The notes under the pieces: model-generated | What the model was told of the DNA's origin: nothing | Seen by the model: the letters and a program-made list of their open reading frames with translations, nothing else | The model's database searches: none | Shown here: positions 24,103 to 33,175 of the stretch, one piece after another | Position numbering within the stretch: position 1 is the stretch's first letter | How the letters are laid out: each line of letters begins with the position of its first letter | Assembly (NCBI RefSeq): GCF_014649035.1 | Contig: NZ_BMSG01000051.1 | Span: forward strand, 1-33,631 | DNA length: 33,631 bases | Direction: 5' to 3' | DNA from: Streptomyces sindenensis | GTDB lineage: Bacteria > Actinomycetota > Actinomycetes > Streptomycetales > Streptomycetaceae | Made by a program: the position numbers and the translations under genes

Positions 24103-24190
24103 CCCCAGCCATTCCGGCGCTTGAGGACACAAGGGGGGCCCGGGGCGGAGCCCCGGTTACGGGAAGGGGCGGGGAGGGGAGCAGCCCGCC
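24103..24190 (+). repeat. GC-rich intergenic repeat element, copy B, with terminator-like hairpin
   Basis: Near-match to copy A at 11470-11560 in the same orientation relative to the upstream gene. The core hairpin is CCGGGGC (24140-24146) / GCCCCGG (24150-24156). With the tandem copies just before it, it fills the manB-Trm112 gap. The remaining bases to 24340 are C-rich low-complexity sequence with no gene. Confidence 0.75.
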
Positions 24191-24399
24191 GCAGGCGCCC
24201 ACCCGCCCCGGCCCCACCACCCCGGTCCCGGCCCCGGCCCCGCCCCGGCACCACCCCGGCTCCGGCCCCGCCCCGGCTCACCCCCACGCCATCCCCCGTT
24301 TCCTCGCCCGGGCCAGGCCGCGCCCCCTCCACCCCAGCGGTAGGCTGACGACGCCTGATCCACGCGGATCGGAACTCGCATGCTCGAAGGGACTCACCC

Positions 24400-24582
24400 A
24401 TGCCGCTCGAAGCCGGCCTCCTGGAGATCCTGGCCTGCCCGGCCTGCCACTCCCCGCTCGACGACCGTTCGGCGTCCGACACCCCCGAACTGGTCTGCAC
24501 GGGCGACGACTGCGGCCTGGCCTACCCGGTCCGGGACGGCATCCCCGTCCTGCTCGTCGACGAGGCCCGCCGCCCCGCCTGA
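24400..24582 (+). CDS. Trm112 family protein
   Basis: 60 aa, ATG start with AAGGGA upstream. It has the small zinc-ribbon-like pattern of bacterial Trm112/YcaR proteins: CPACHSPL at 13-20, a second pair of cysteines in VCTGDDCGLAYP, and the conserved end YPVRDGIPVLLVDEA. In eukaryotes and archaea Trm112 activates methyltransferases; in bacteria the partner is usually not known. The four cysteines here could hold zinc. It precedes the SIS gene by 184 bp and is on the same strand as manB and manA. Confidence 0.93.
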   Translation: MPLEAGLLEILACPACHSPLDDRSASDTPELVCTGDDCGLAYPVRDGIPVLLVDEARRPA

Positions 24583-24766
24583 CCGCGAGCGACACCCGTA
24601 CGGGACAGGCCGGCAGCAGACGGCAGGCGAGGCGAACGGCATCGGCTCCGAACCAGGCCGGCCCGTCGAGGCCGAGCCAGTCGGGGCCGAGTCAGGCCTA
24701 GCCGGTCGAGGGCGCCCCACCCGTACCCGCAGCCCGCACCCCCACGGTGATCGGAGGCCCACCGCC

Positions 24767-25903
24767 ATGCTCGACGAGTCCTTGCTCGACGCCCCGGAAG
24801 CCCTGGCCCGAGCCGACCGCCGCGACCTGCTGCGCGGCGCAGCCGAGGCCGGCGCCCGGGTCCGAACCGCCGCCCGGCACGCCGTCGAGGCGGGCATCGG
24901 CGGCCTGGCCCCCGAGGGCCGCCCCCGCGCCGTCCTCGTGGCGGGCCCCGGCACCGCCGCCTCCGGCGTCGCCGACCTGATCGGCGCACTGGCGGGCGCG
25001 GCCGCCCCCGTCACCCGCATCCACCCCACGGGCGTGGCCCCCGCCCCCGGCGCCCTCCGCTGGGCCCTGCCCGGCTGGGCCGGTTCCGTGGACCTGCTCC
25101 TCATCGCGACCGCCGACGGTTCCGAACCGGGCCTCGCCCTGCTCGCCGAGCAGGCATACCGCCGCGGCTGCACCGTCGTCGCCGTCGCCCCCGTCCGCTC
25201 ACCGCTGCGCGAGGCGGTCGACGGGGTGCACGGCCTGGTCGTCCCGATGGCGGCCGCCCCGCACGGCGAGTACGACGCGGAGACCTCGGCCGCCGGCCCC
25301 GGCACGCTGTGGGCGCTGCTCACGCCGCTGCTGGCGCTTCTGGACCGGGTCGGCCTGGTGACCGCGACCCCCGAGGACCTGCAGAAGGTGGCGGACCGCC
25401 TGGACCGCACCGCGGAACGCTGCGGCCCGGCCATCGCCACGTACAGCAACCCGGCCAAGACGCTCGCCGCCGAACTCGCCGACAGCCTGCCGCTGCTGTG
25501 GACGGAGGGCGAAGCCGCGGGCCCGGTCGGCCGCCGCTTCGCCGCCGTACTGTCCGAACTGGCGGGCCGCCCCGCCCTCACCGCCCAGCTTCCCGAGGCG
25601 CTGCCCTCGCACGGCACGCTCCTCGCCGGGGACTTCGCGGCCGGCGCCGACCCCGACGACTTCTTCCGCGACCGGGTCGAGGAGGGCGAGACGCTGAGAG
25701 CCCGGGTCGTCCTGCTCCGGGACCGCCCGACGGGAGGCCTGAGCGCCTACCCGGCCGCCCGGGAACTGGCGCTCGGCCACGACACCCCCGTCAGCGAGCT
25801 GGAGCCGGAGGAGGGAGACGGACTGGAAGCCGTCGCCGAACTGCTCGCGATCACCGACTTCGCGGCGGTCTACCTCTCACTGGCGTCGGCCCCCCAGCCC
25901 TGA
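24767..25903 (+). CDS. SIS domain protein, phosphoglucose/phosphomannose isomerase-like
   Basis: 378 aa from the ATG at 24767 (GGAGG 10 nt upstream); the open frame continues upstream through the Trm112 gene in another frame, which is not coding. The N-terminal half is a sugar-isomerase (SIS) fold: AVLVAGPGTAASGVADLIG, VDLLLIATADGSEPGLALL and CTVVAVAPVRSPLREAVD. The C-terminal half (ATYSNPAKTLAAELADSLPLLW onwards) matches the second lobe of bacterial/archaeal bifunctional phosphoglucose/phosphomannose isomerases. It lies between manB and manA, the same place as Rv3256c in mycobacteria. Isomerase activity is possible but not shown, and a true class I manA lies directly downstream, so a regulatory or sugar-sensing role is equally possible. 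Confidence 0.85.
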   Translation: MLDESLLDAPEALARADRRDLLRGAAEAGARVRTAARHAVEAGIGGLAPEGRPRAVLVAGPGTAASGVADLIGALAGAAAPVTRIHPTGVAPAPGALRWALPGWAGSVDLLLIATADGSEPGLALLAEQAYRRGCTVVAVAPVRSPLREAVDGVHGLVVPMAAAPHGEYDAETSAAGPGTLWALLTPLLALLDRVGLVTATPEDLQKVADRLDRTAERCGPAIATYSNPAKTLAAELADSLPLLWTEGEAAGPVGRRFAAVLSELAGRPALTAQLPEALPSHGTLLAGDFAAGADPDDFFRDRVEEGETLRARVVLLRDRPTGGLSAYPAARELALGHDTPVSELEPEEGDGLEAVAELLAITDFAAVYLSLASAPQP

Positions 25904-25904
25904 C

Positions 25905-25977
25905 ACAACACCGGACAGAACAAAATAGGGCAAACATGGCAAAAATATTCAAGGTGGGACGGGTAAGCCTCACCTGA
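25905..25977 (+). promoter_or_regulatory. AT-rich island with micro-ORF and iron-box-like sequence upstream of manA
   Basis: Bases 25921-25955 are only about one third GC in a genome near 70 %. An ATG at 25936 preceded by AGGG opens a 13-codon frame ending at 25977 (MAKIFKVGRVSLT). Over its 3' end, 25959-25977 matches the DtxR/DmdR-type iron box at 13 of 19 positions (core GGTAAGCCTCACC). This could be a leader peptide or an operator. Both readings are speculative. Confidence 0.3.
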
Positions 25978-26093
25978 CAAGGCGTACCCACCCCAGGCTT
26001 CCAGGCCCCCGCCCCCAGGCCGCACCTGCGCCTCACCCCCCGTCCACCCCACCGACGCCGGAGCCTCACGCAACACTGATATGCCTGGCGTGC

Positions 26094-26167
26094 ACCGATT
26101 GACCGATTGACCGATTGACCGCCCCACCCGACCCACCCGCCCCACCCGACCCACCCGCCCCACCCGA
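26094..26167. repeat. Two short tandem repeats just upstream of manA
   Basis: accgattg occurs three times in tandem (26094-26117). Then an 18-bp unit (gccccacccgacccaccc) occurs twice (26121-26156), followed by a partial third copy. They end 10 nt before the manA start codon. Confidence 0.85.
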
Positions 26168-26177
26168 GGACGACTCC

Positions 26178-27353
26178 ATGGACCGGCTGTCCAACACCGT
26201 GCGCCCCTACGCCTGGGGGTCCACCACGGCCATCCCCGCCCTGCTCGGCATCGCGCCCACCGGCGAACCGCAGGCCGAGATGTGGATGGGAGCCCACCCC
26301 GGAGCGCCCTCACGTATCACCCGCACCACCGCGTCCGGCGAGACCGAACTGGCCCTCACCGATGCCATCGACGCCGACCCGGAAGGCGAGCTCGGCGCTG
26401 CGACCGTCGCCCGCTTCGGCCCCCGCCTCCCCTTCCTCCTCAAGCTCCTCGCCGCCGGCGCCCCCCTCTCCGTACAGGTCCACCCCGACCTGGACCAGGC
26501 CCGCGAGGGTTACGCCGACGAGGAGGCCCGCGGCGTTCCCATCGACGCCCCCCACCGCACGTACAAGGACGCGAACCACAAGCCCGAACTCATCTGCGCC
26601 CTCACCCCCTTCGCCGGGCTGTGCGGCTTCCGCCCGCCCACCGAGGCGGCGGACGCGATGGAAGCGCTGGGCGTCGGCTCCCTCAAGCCGTACGTGGACC
26701 TCCTCCGCGCCCACCCCGAGGAGGCGGCCCTCCGCGAGGTGCTCACGGCGATCCTCGGCGCGAACCCGGCGGAGATGGCCGAGACCGTGACCGAGGCCGC
26801 GGCCGCCGCCGAACGCCTCGGCGGCGCCCACGCCCCGTACGCCCGCATCGCCCACCACTTTCCCGGCGACCCCGGGGTGCTCGCCGCGATGCTGCTGAAC
26901 TACGTACAACTCCAGCCCGGCGAAGCCCTGTTCCTCGGCGCGGGCGTCCCGCACGCCTACCTCGACGGCCTCGGCGTCGAGATCATGGCCAACTCGGACA
27001 ACGTGCTGCGCTGCGGCCTCACCCCCAAGCACATCGACGTCCCCGAACTCCTGCGCATCGTCCGCTTCGAGGCCACCGAACCCGGCGTGCTGCGCCCCGA
27101 AGCGGCCCCGTCGGGCGAGGAACTCTACGAAACCCCGGTCGACGAGTTCGCCCTGTCCCGCTACACGCTCGCCTCCGGGGCGGCCCCCACCGACCTGACC
27201 GCCTCCACCCCCCAGATCCTGCTCTGCACGGCGGGCACCGTCACGGTCGGCGAACTTTCCCTCCGGCCGGGGGAGTCGGCCTTTGTCCCGGCCGGCGAGC
27301 GGGTCGAGACGACGGGACCCGGCACACTCTTCCGGGCCACCGTGGCGGCCTGA
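26178..27353 (+). CDS. manA: Mannose-6-phosphate isomerase, class I
   Basis: 391 aa from the ATG at 26178 with GAGGA just upstream. The open frame starts 21 codons earlier, but that part is the Pro/Asp repeat encoded by the tandem repeats and is not expected in the protein. It begins with the family start LSNTVRPYAWGS. Zinc ligands are visible at Gln100 and His102 (SVQVHPDL), Glu137 (NHKPELIC) and His259 (GAGVPHAYLDG), followed by EIMANSDNVLRCGLTPKHID, diagnostic of type I enzymes. It interconverts fructose-6-phosphate and mannose-6-phosphate and is the entry step to the manB/manC route. It is on the same strand as the SIS gene and the efflux gene. Confidence 0.96.
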   Translation: MDRLSNTVRPYAWGSTTAIPALLGIAPTGEPQAEMWMGAHPGAPSRITRTTASGETELALTDAIDADPEGELGAATVARFGPRLPFLLKLLAAGAPLSVQVHPDLDQAREGYADEEARGVPIDAPHRTYKDANHKPELICALTPFAGLCGFRPPTEAADAMEALGVGSLKPYVDLLRAHPEEAALREVLTAILGANPAEMAETVTEAAAAAERLGGAHAPYARIAHHFPGDPGVLAAMLLNYVQLQPGEALFLGAGVPHAYLDGLGVEIMANSDNVLRCGLTPKHIDVPELLRIVRFEATEPGVLRPEAAPSGEELYETPVDEFALSRYTLASGAAPTDLTASTPQILLCTAGTVTVGELSLRPGESAFVPAGERVETTGPGTLFRATVAA

Positions 27354-27397
27354 CTCACGGGCCGCCCCGGCGGCTGCAACAATGTGCCGCCTCACCA

Positions 27398-27415
27398 CGG
27401 CGGTAGGTACCGCCG
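27398..27415 (+). promoter_or_regulatory. Short palindrome between manA and the efflux gene
   Basis: CGGCGGTA (27398-27405) and TACCGCCG (27408-27415) form an 8-bp inverted repeat, 28 nt before the efflux start codon. It could be a weak terminator of manA or an operator. Confidence 0.3.
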
Positions 27416-27443
27416 CGTACCGACGAAGGGACACCACGCACTC

Positions 27444-28430
27444 ATGAGCGCGTCAGGCGGAACCAAGGCGATCGTGGCGGCACTCGCCGCCAACCTCTCG
27501 ATCGCCGTGGCCAAATTCGTAGCGTTCCTCTTCAGTGGGTCCTCGTCGATGCTCGCGGAGAGCGTCCACTCGCTGGCCGACTCCGGCAACCAGGGGCTCC
27601 TGCTGGTCGGCGGCAAGAGGGCGAAGCGCGAAGCGACCCCCGAACACCCCTTCGGCTACGGGCGCGAGCGCTACATCTACGCGTTCCTCGTCTCCATCGT
27701 CCTCTTCTCCGTCGGTGGCATGTTCGCCGTGTACGAGGGCTACGAGAAGATCAAGCACCCGCACGAGATCGAGGCCTGGTACTGGCCGGTCGGGGTCCTG
27801 GTCTTCGCGATCATCGCTGAGATCTTCTCCTTCCGTACGGCGATCAAGGAGTCCAACCTCCTGCGCGGCAACCGCTCCTGGACCGAGTTCGTCCGCCGCT
27901 CCAAGGCCCCGGAGCTGCCGGTCGTGCTGCTGGAGGACCTCGGCGCCCTCGTCGGCCTGATCCTGGCGCTCGGCGGCGTCGGTCTCGCCCTCGCCACCGG
28001 CAACGGCGTCTGGGACGGCATCGGCACCCTCTGCATCGGCATCCTGCTGATCCTCATCGCGATCGTCCTGGCCGTCGAGACGAAGTCCCTCCTGCTCGGT
28101 GAGTCCGCCGGCATCGAGGACGTCGAGAAGATCAAGGCGGCCGTGGTGGACGGCGACACCGTCACCCGCATCATCCACATGCGCACCCTGCACCTCGGCC
28201 CCGAGGAGCTGCTGGTCGCCGCCAAGATCGCGGTCCGGCACGACGAGACCGCCGCCGAGGTCGCCGAGGCCATCGACGCCGCCGAGCGCCGCATCCGCGA
28301 CGCCGTCCCGATCGCCCGGGTCATCTACCTGGAGCCGGACATCTACAACGCGGAAGCCGCCGCGACCGGAACCAACCCGGGCAGGACGCCCGACGGCCCG
28401 ACCGAGACCCCGAGCGATTCCGGCCACTGA
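27444..28430 (+). CDS. Cation diffusion facilitator family transporter
   Basis: 328 aa from the ATG at 27444. About five to six membrane helices (residues 8-30, 35-55, 78-98, 112-130, 160-182, 192-212) are followed by a cytoplasmic metal-binding-type domain (about 220-305). The helix-2 metal site is His42/Asp46 in AESVHSLADSGNQ; helix 5 has Glu164-Asp165 in LLEDLGALVG instead of the HxxxD of YiiP. This replacement and the motif HPFGYGRERYIYAF place it in the SLC30A9-like branch of the family. Likely substrate is zinc or a similar divalent ion, exported in exchange for protons. The C-terminal 25 residues are a Pro/Thr-rich tail. It is on the same strand as manA and ahcY, with no clear functional tie. 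Confidence 0.9.
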   Translation: MSASGGTKAIVAALAANLSIAVAKFVAFLFSGSSSMLAESVHSLADSGNQGLLLVGGKRAKREATPEHPFGYGRERYIYAFLVSIVLFSVGGMFAVYEGYEKIKHPHEIEAWYWPVGVLVFAIIAEIFSFRTAIKESNLLRGNRSWTEFVRRSKAPELPVVLLEDLGALVGLILALGGVGLALATGNGVWDGIGTLCIGILLILIAIVLAVETKSLLLGESAGIEDVEKIKAAVVDGDTVTRIIHMRTLHLGPEELLVAAKIAVRHDETAAEVAEAIDAAERRIRDAVPIARVIYLEPDIYNAEAAATGTNPGRTPDGPTETPSDSGH

Positions 28431-28443
28431 CCCACCGCACACC

Positions 28444-28502
28444 AGCCCCGATCGGCCCGGTGACCCCGCACACACGCCCCTCTCTCCGATCGGACTGGGG
28501 CT
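28444..28502 (+). terminator. Bulged hairpin after the efflux gene
   Basis: AGCCCC+GATCGG (28444-28455) pairs with CCGATC (28486-28491) and GGGGCT (28497-28502), leaving a 5-nt bulge. It is a probable terminator located 14 nt past the stop. A TAGATT at 28520-28525 downstream could be the -10 of the ahcY promoter, but no -35 is obvious. Confidence 0.4.
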
Positions 28503-28710
28503 CACTGGGCCGTTCGGTGTAGATTCGGATACGGAAAACAGACGTCGCTGCTGATGGCGGTCGACCGGCTGGCACCAGCGAGCCGGGCGAGGGACAGAGG
28601 GCCTCCGACGGACTGCACTGCGAATCCGCCCGGGCATTCCTGTGCCCGCCGCGCCGCAGAGTCAGCCCAGAGACAGCCCACCCTCGACCCATCACGAGGA
28701 GCAGCCCGTT

Positions 28711-30168
<1,458 letters not shown>

Positions 30169-30175
30169 TGCACCC

Positions 30176-30211
30176 CTCGGTGTTCGGAAGACCGGCCTTC
30201 CGAACACCGAG
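30176..30211 (+). terminator. Perfect 15-bp hairpin, ahcY terminator
   Basis: CTCGGTGTTCGGAAG (30176-30190) pairs perfectly with 30197-30211 around a 6-nt loop, 7 nt past the ahcY stop. No T-run follows, as is usual in this genus. An 11-bp direct repeat (cggcagttccg, 30230-30240 and 30241-30251) lies just downstream. Confidence 0.8.
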
Positions 30212-30297
30212 CGGCGTCACAGCATCCAGCGGCAGTTCCGCGGCAGTTCCGCAGCACATGCGTTGCCGTCCGCGGCAGACCCGTAGCAGTCCGAGTG

Positions 30298-30328
30298 CAG
30301 GCCCCCGCACCCCCGTGCCGGGGGCCTG
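30298..30328 (+). terminator. Second hairpin between ahcY and the hypothetical gene
   Basis: CAGGCCCCCG (30298-30307) pairs with CGGGGGCCTG (30319-30328) around an 11-nt loop, 45 nt before the start codon of the next gene. It may be a back-up ahcY terminator or a structure in the leader of the hypothetical gene. Confidence 0.5.
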
Positions 30329-30373
30329 CTCCCGTTACCGCCCCCGCACCACCCGAGGAACCCGAAGGACCCC

Positions 30374-31051
30374 ATGCCCCGCGGCAGGTATTCGCTCCAC
30401 GACCTTCACGATCACACCCCCCTCGGCGAAGAACACTTCCACTGCGCCCCCGGCCCCTCCGGCTGGCGCTACGTCTCGCAGACCACATCCTCCTCCGCAG
30501 ACCACCTCGGCTCCCTCGACCTCGCCCTGGACGAGCTCGGCAGGCCCATCCGCCTCGAACTCCATGCAGCGAGCTGGCAGGTACGAGGAGCGGCCCTGGA
30601 AGGGGTCACCTGGGTCCGGACCGATCCCACCGGCAGCTACGCCACCGAAGGCAACGTCCGCGCCCACACCTTCGCCGGCACGTCCCCCGCTTTCCTGATC
30701 GCCACGACCCGTCTCCTGCGCCTCACCCCCGCTTCCCCGACGACGCGCGTCCGCGTGGTCACCTTCACGGACCCGGTCCTCGCACCCAGGACCGTCGACC
30801 AGTCCTGGGCCCTGATCAACAGTGAAGCGCACGCCACTGACAACGGCCCCCTGATCGTGGACGAATACCAGGTCAGCGCCCTGGACACCGGGGAGCGGCA
30901 CACCGTCCACATCGCCGGCGACGTGGTCCTCGCGGCCCCCGGCATCGAGCTCGAACACCTGGAGACACCCCCGTCCCCGCGCACCTACGGGCCGGGCCTG
31001 GGCGGGCCGGACCTCGGCGAGCCGGACACGGACAGCCCGGCCGCCGACTAG
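30374..31051 (+). CDS. Hypothetical protein
   Basis: 225 aa, ATG start with GAAGGA 8 nt upstream. I do not recognise the family. The sequence begins with a His-rich segment (SLHDLHDHTPLGEEHFHC, 7-24). Alternating hydrophobic/polar stretches typical of beta strands follow (LDLALDELGRPIRLEL, ALEGVTWVRTDPTG, AFLIATTRLLRL, RVRVVTF, HTVHIAGDVVLAAPG). The last 30 residues are a Pro/Gly/Asp-rich tail. There is no signal peptide or membrane helix, so it is probably cytosolic. The beta-rich pattern is loosely like lipid- or sugar-binding barrels, but this is not a call. Its stop codon overlaps that of the convergent RDD gene within a CTAG. Codon use looks normal for the genome, supporting a real gene. 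Confidence 0.75.
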   Translation: MPRGRYSLHDLHDHTPLGEEHFHCAPGPSGWRYVSQTTSSSADHLGSLDLALDELGRPIRLELHAASWQVRGAALEGVTWVRTDPTGSYATEGNVRAHTFAGTSPAFLIATTRLLRLTPASPTTRVRVVTFTDPVLAPRTVDQSWALINSEAHATDNGPLIVDEYQVSALDTGERHTVHIAGDVVLAAPGIELEHLETPPSPRTYGPGLGGPDLGEPDTDSPAAD

Positions 31052-31989
31052 CCGGGCGGAGCGAACCCGGCCGAGGCAGCACCCCCGCGCCGCTGCCGAT
31101 CATCACCGACACCACCGCCCCCAGCAGCAGTACCCCCACCAAGCCCATTGGCCCTGGCGACAACAGGGGGCACAGGGGTTACGGGGGCAAGGGGAGCCGG
31201 AGCCTCGATGTGCCCCCCGGCCCCCGTGCCGCCCCGAGGCCCGGCGAACACGCGCCGCGCATCCCGGGACTGCCGCTCATGCACCACCGCGGCCAGAAAC
31301 GCGGCCGCGGGAACGCCCTGCGGCGCGGCGGCCCCCGTCCGAGCGACCAGCTCACCGGCCAGCCGCTCAGCGATCGACCGCCCCACACCGGGATCCAGCT
31401 GCTGCATCCGCGTCAGGTACTGCCGTATCGCCGACCAGAGCTCGTCCGGTACGCCCGACAGATCCAGCTGCGCGAACCGGCCGACCAGCCAGGGCGGGGG
31501 AGGCGGCACAGCAACGGACCGGCCCGTCGCGGCGACGCGCTCCCGGATCACCAGCGTTCCGGCGAACACGTCACCGATCCGGCGCCCCCGCGCCGACACG
31601 AGGGACGCGATGGAGGCCAGGGCACCGAAAGTCAGGAGGATCTCGACGAGCCCCATGGCCCCACGGACGAGCGCGTGCCGGAACCGGATCGGCCCGCCGT
31701 CGTCCCGCACCACCCGCAGCCCGCAGGCCAGCTTCCCCAGGGAGCGGCCATGGCTCAGCGTTTCCACCGCGACGGGCCCACCGATCAGGACCAGCAGGAA
31801 CGAGGCGACCCCGATCGCCGCGAGGGCGGCCTCGTCCAGGGCCGCGGAGGCTATACCCAGCACCACCGACACCAGGATGAAGACGGCGAACGTCACCGCC
31901 AGATCGATGGCGGAGGCCAGGGCCCGGCTGGGCAGCCGAGCGGGCCTCAAACCCAGAACGACCGCGTCACCGGTCACCAGCTCACTCAT
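31048..31989 (-). CDS. RDD family membrane protein
   Basis: 313 aa, ATG start. The N-terminal half holds the RDD domain, named for conserved Arg and two Asp: Arg22 and Asp29 in SRALASAIDLAV, and the second Asp in RRIGDVFAGTLVI. There are three to four membrane helices (about 24-48, 53-73 and 107-130). SHGRSLGKLACGLRVVRDDG matches the loop between helices. The C-terminal half is cytoplasmic, with an amphipathic region (AIRQYLTRMQQL) and a Gly/Pro/Ala-rich tail. RDD proteins are poorly characterised; some relatives have been linked to ion transport. It is divergent from the SpoIIM-like gene (119-bp gap), and the two families are often neighbours in actinobacteria. Its stop shares 4 bp with the convergent hypothetical gene. 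Confidence 0.9.
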   Translation of the reverse strand: MSELVTGDAVVLGLRPARLPSRALASAIDLAVTFAVFILVSVVLGIASAALDEAALAAIGVASFLLVLIGGPVAVETLSHGRSLGKLACGLRVVRDDGGPIRFRHALVRGAMGLVEILLTFGALASIASLVSARGRRIGDVFAGTLVIRERVAATGRSVAVPPPPPWLVGRFAQLDLSGVPDELWSAIRQYLTRMQQLDPGVGRSIAERLAGELVARTGAAAPQGVPAAAFLAAVVHERQSRDARRVFAGPRGGTGAGGHIEAPAPLAPVTPVPPVVARANGLGGGTAAGGGGVGDDRQRRGGAASAGFAPPG

Positions 31990-32108
31990 CGGGCCCCACC
32001 CTTCGCCGACCTTCCCTGCCCCAGCCGAGCCCAGTCTGCCAAGCTGACCGCCAGCGCGCCGCAGCAGTACGGACCCGTACGCCCCTTTGCCTGGAGCAAC
32101 AGACGCCC

Positions 32109-33116
32109 ATGGACCTCGACGTCTTCGTCACCGCCCACCGCACGGAGTGGGACCGCCTCGAACACCTTCTGCGCCGAGGGCGCCGCCTCACGGGTGCGGA
32201 AGCGGACGAACTGGTCGTCCTCTACCAGCGCACGGCGACGCACCTCTCGCTGATCCAGTCGAGCAGCCCCGACCCCCTCCTCACCGGACGCCTGACCCAG
32301 CTGGTGGCCCGTGCCCGGTCGACCGTGACGGGCACCCGCAAGGCCTCCTGGCGGGACGCGGTCCGCTTCCTCACCGCGGGATTCCCCGCTGCGGTCTACC
32401 GATCGCGCCACTGGTGGGTGCCCACCGCGGTGCTCTCGACCGCGGTGGCGGCACTTCTGGGCTGGTGGATCGGCACGCACCCCGAGGTGCAGGCAGCGAT
32501 CGGGGCACCGGAAGACCTCCGCGCGATGACCCGGCCGGGCGGGGAGTACGAGACCTACTACTCCAGCCATCCGGCCGCGTCGTTCGCGGCGCAGGTATGG
32601 ACGAACAACGCGCAGGCCGCGGCCCTGTGCCTGGTCCTGGGGGCGTTTCTCTGCATACCGGTGATCTGGATCCTGTTCCTCAACATGCTGAACCTCGGCG
32701 TCGGCATAGGCCTGATGTCCTCCGCCGGCCGGCTCGATGTCTTCCTCGGCCTGGTGCTGCCCCACGGCCTGCTCGAACTGACCGCGGTCTTCGTCGCCGC
32801 GGGCACGGGGCTACGCCTCGGCTGGGCGGTGATCGACCCGGGCCCCCTGTCACGCCGGACCGCCCTGGCCCAGCAGGGCCGCGCCGCACTGGGCATGGCG
32901 ATCGGGCTGGCAGTGGTCCTGTTCGTCTCCGGGCTCATCGAGGGCTTCGTGACACCGTCCGGACTCCCGACCTGGGCCCGGATCGCCATCGGCATCGCCG
33001 CTGAACTGGGCTTTCTCGCGTACGTCTACATCCTGGGCGGCCGCGCGGCCCGCGCCGGCGACACGGGCGACCTCACCGCGGTCGAACGCAGCGCCGAACT
33101 TCCCACCGCAGCCTGA
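32109..33116 (+). CDS. Stage II sporulation protein M (SpoIIM) family membrane protein
   Basis: 335 aa, ATG start. A cytoplasmic helical N-terminus (1-95; FVTAHRTEWDRLEHLL) is followed by about five membrane helices (roughly 98-120, 160-190, 205-238, 258-282, 292-312). The conserved core LPHGLLELTAVFVAAGTGLRLGWAVIDPG (given here by its key residues Pro-His-Gly and Glu-Leu) is diagnostic of the family. In Bacillus, SpoIIM works in the engulfment complex; streptomycetes do not engulf forespores, so its role here is different and unknown. In many actinobacteria it travels with RDD, MoxR ATPase and DUF58 genes. Here the RDD gene is divergent and an rRNA operon starts just 60 bp downstream. Confidence 0.9.
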   Translation: MDLDVFVTAHRTEWDRLEHLLRRGRRLTGAEADELVVLYQRTATHLSLIQSSSPDPLLTGRLTQLVARARSTVTGTRKASWRDAVRFLTAGFPAAVYRSRHWWVPTAVLSTAVAALLGWWIGTHPEVQAAIGAPEDLRAMTRPGGEYETYYSSHPAASFAAQVWTNNAQAAALCLVLGAFLCIPVIWILFLNMLNLGVGIGLMSSAGRLDVFLGLVLPHGLLELTAVFVAAGTGLRLGWAVIDPGPLSRRTALAQQGRAALGMAIGLAVVLFVSGLIEGFVTPSGLPTWARIAIGIAAELGFLAYVYILGGRAARAGDTGDLTAVERSAELPTAA

Positions 33117-33175
33117 CGGCCGATGTGCTTTTACCCCTGCCGAGCTGCTAGTCTCCTCTTCGCCCACAAAACCCG

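Noticed and set aside
26094..26120. Triple TTGACC as stacked -35 boxes for manA
   Set aside because: The words come from an 8-bp tandem repeat, and no -10-like sequence follows at a suitable distance in the C-rich stretch.
26115..26177. N-terminal extension of ManA (Pro/Asp/Ala repeats)
   Set aside because: The extension is encoded by the tandem repeat and precedes a good ribosome site and the family's usual start; it is probably not translated.
28431..28710. Possible SAH riboswitch upstream of ahcY
   Set aside because: The conserved GAGGAGCGCUGC core and its pseudoknot partner are not present; only a GAGGAG ribosome site is seen.
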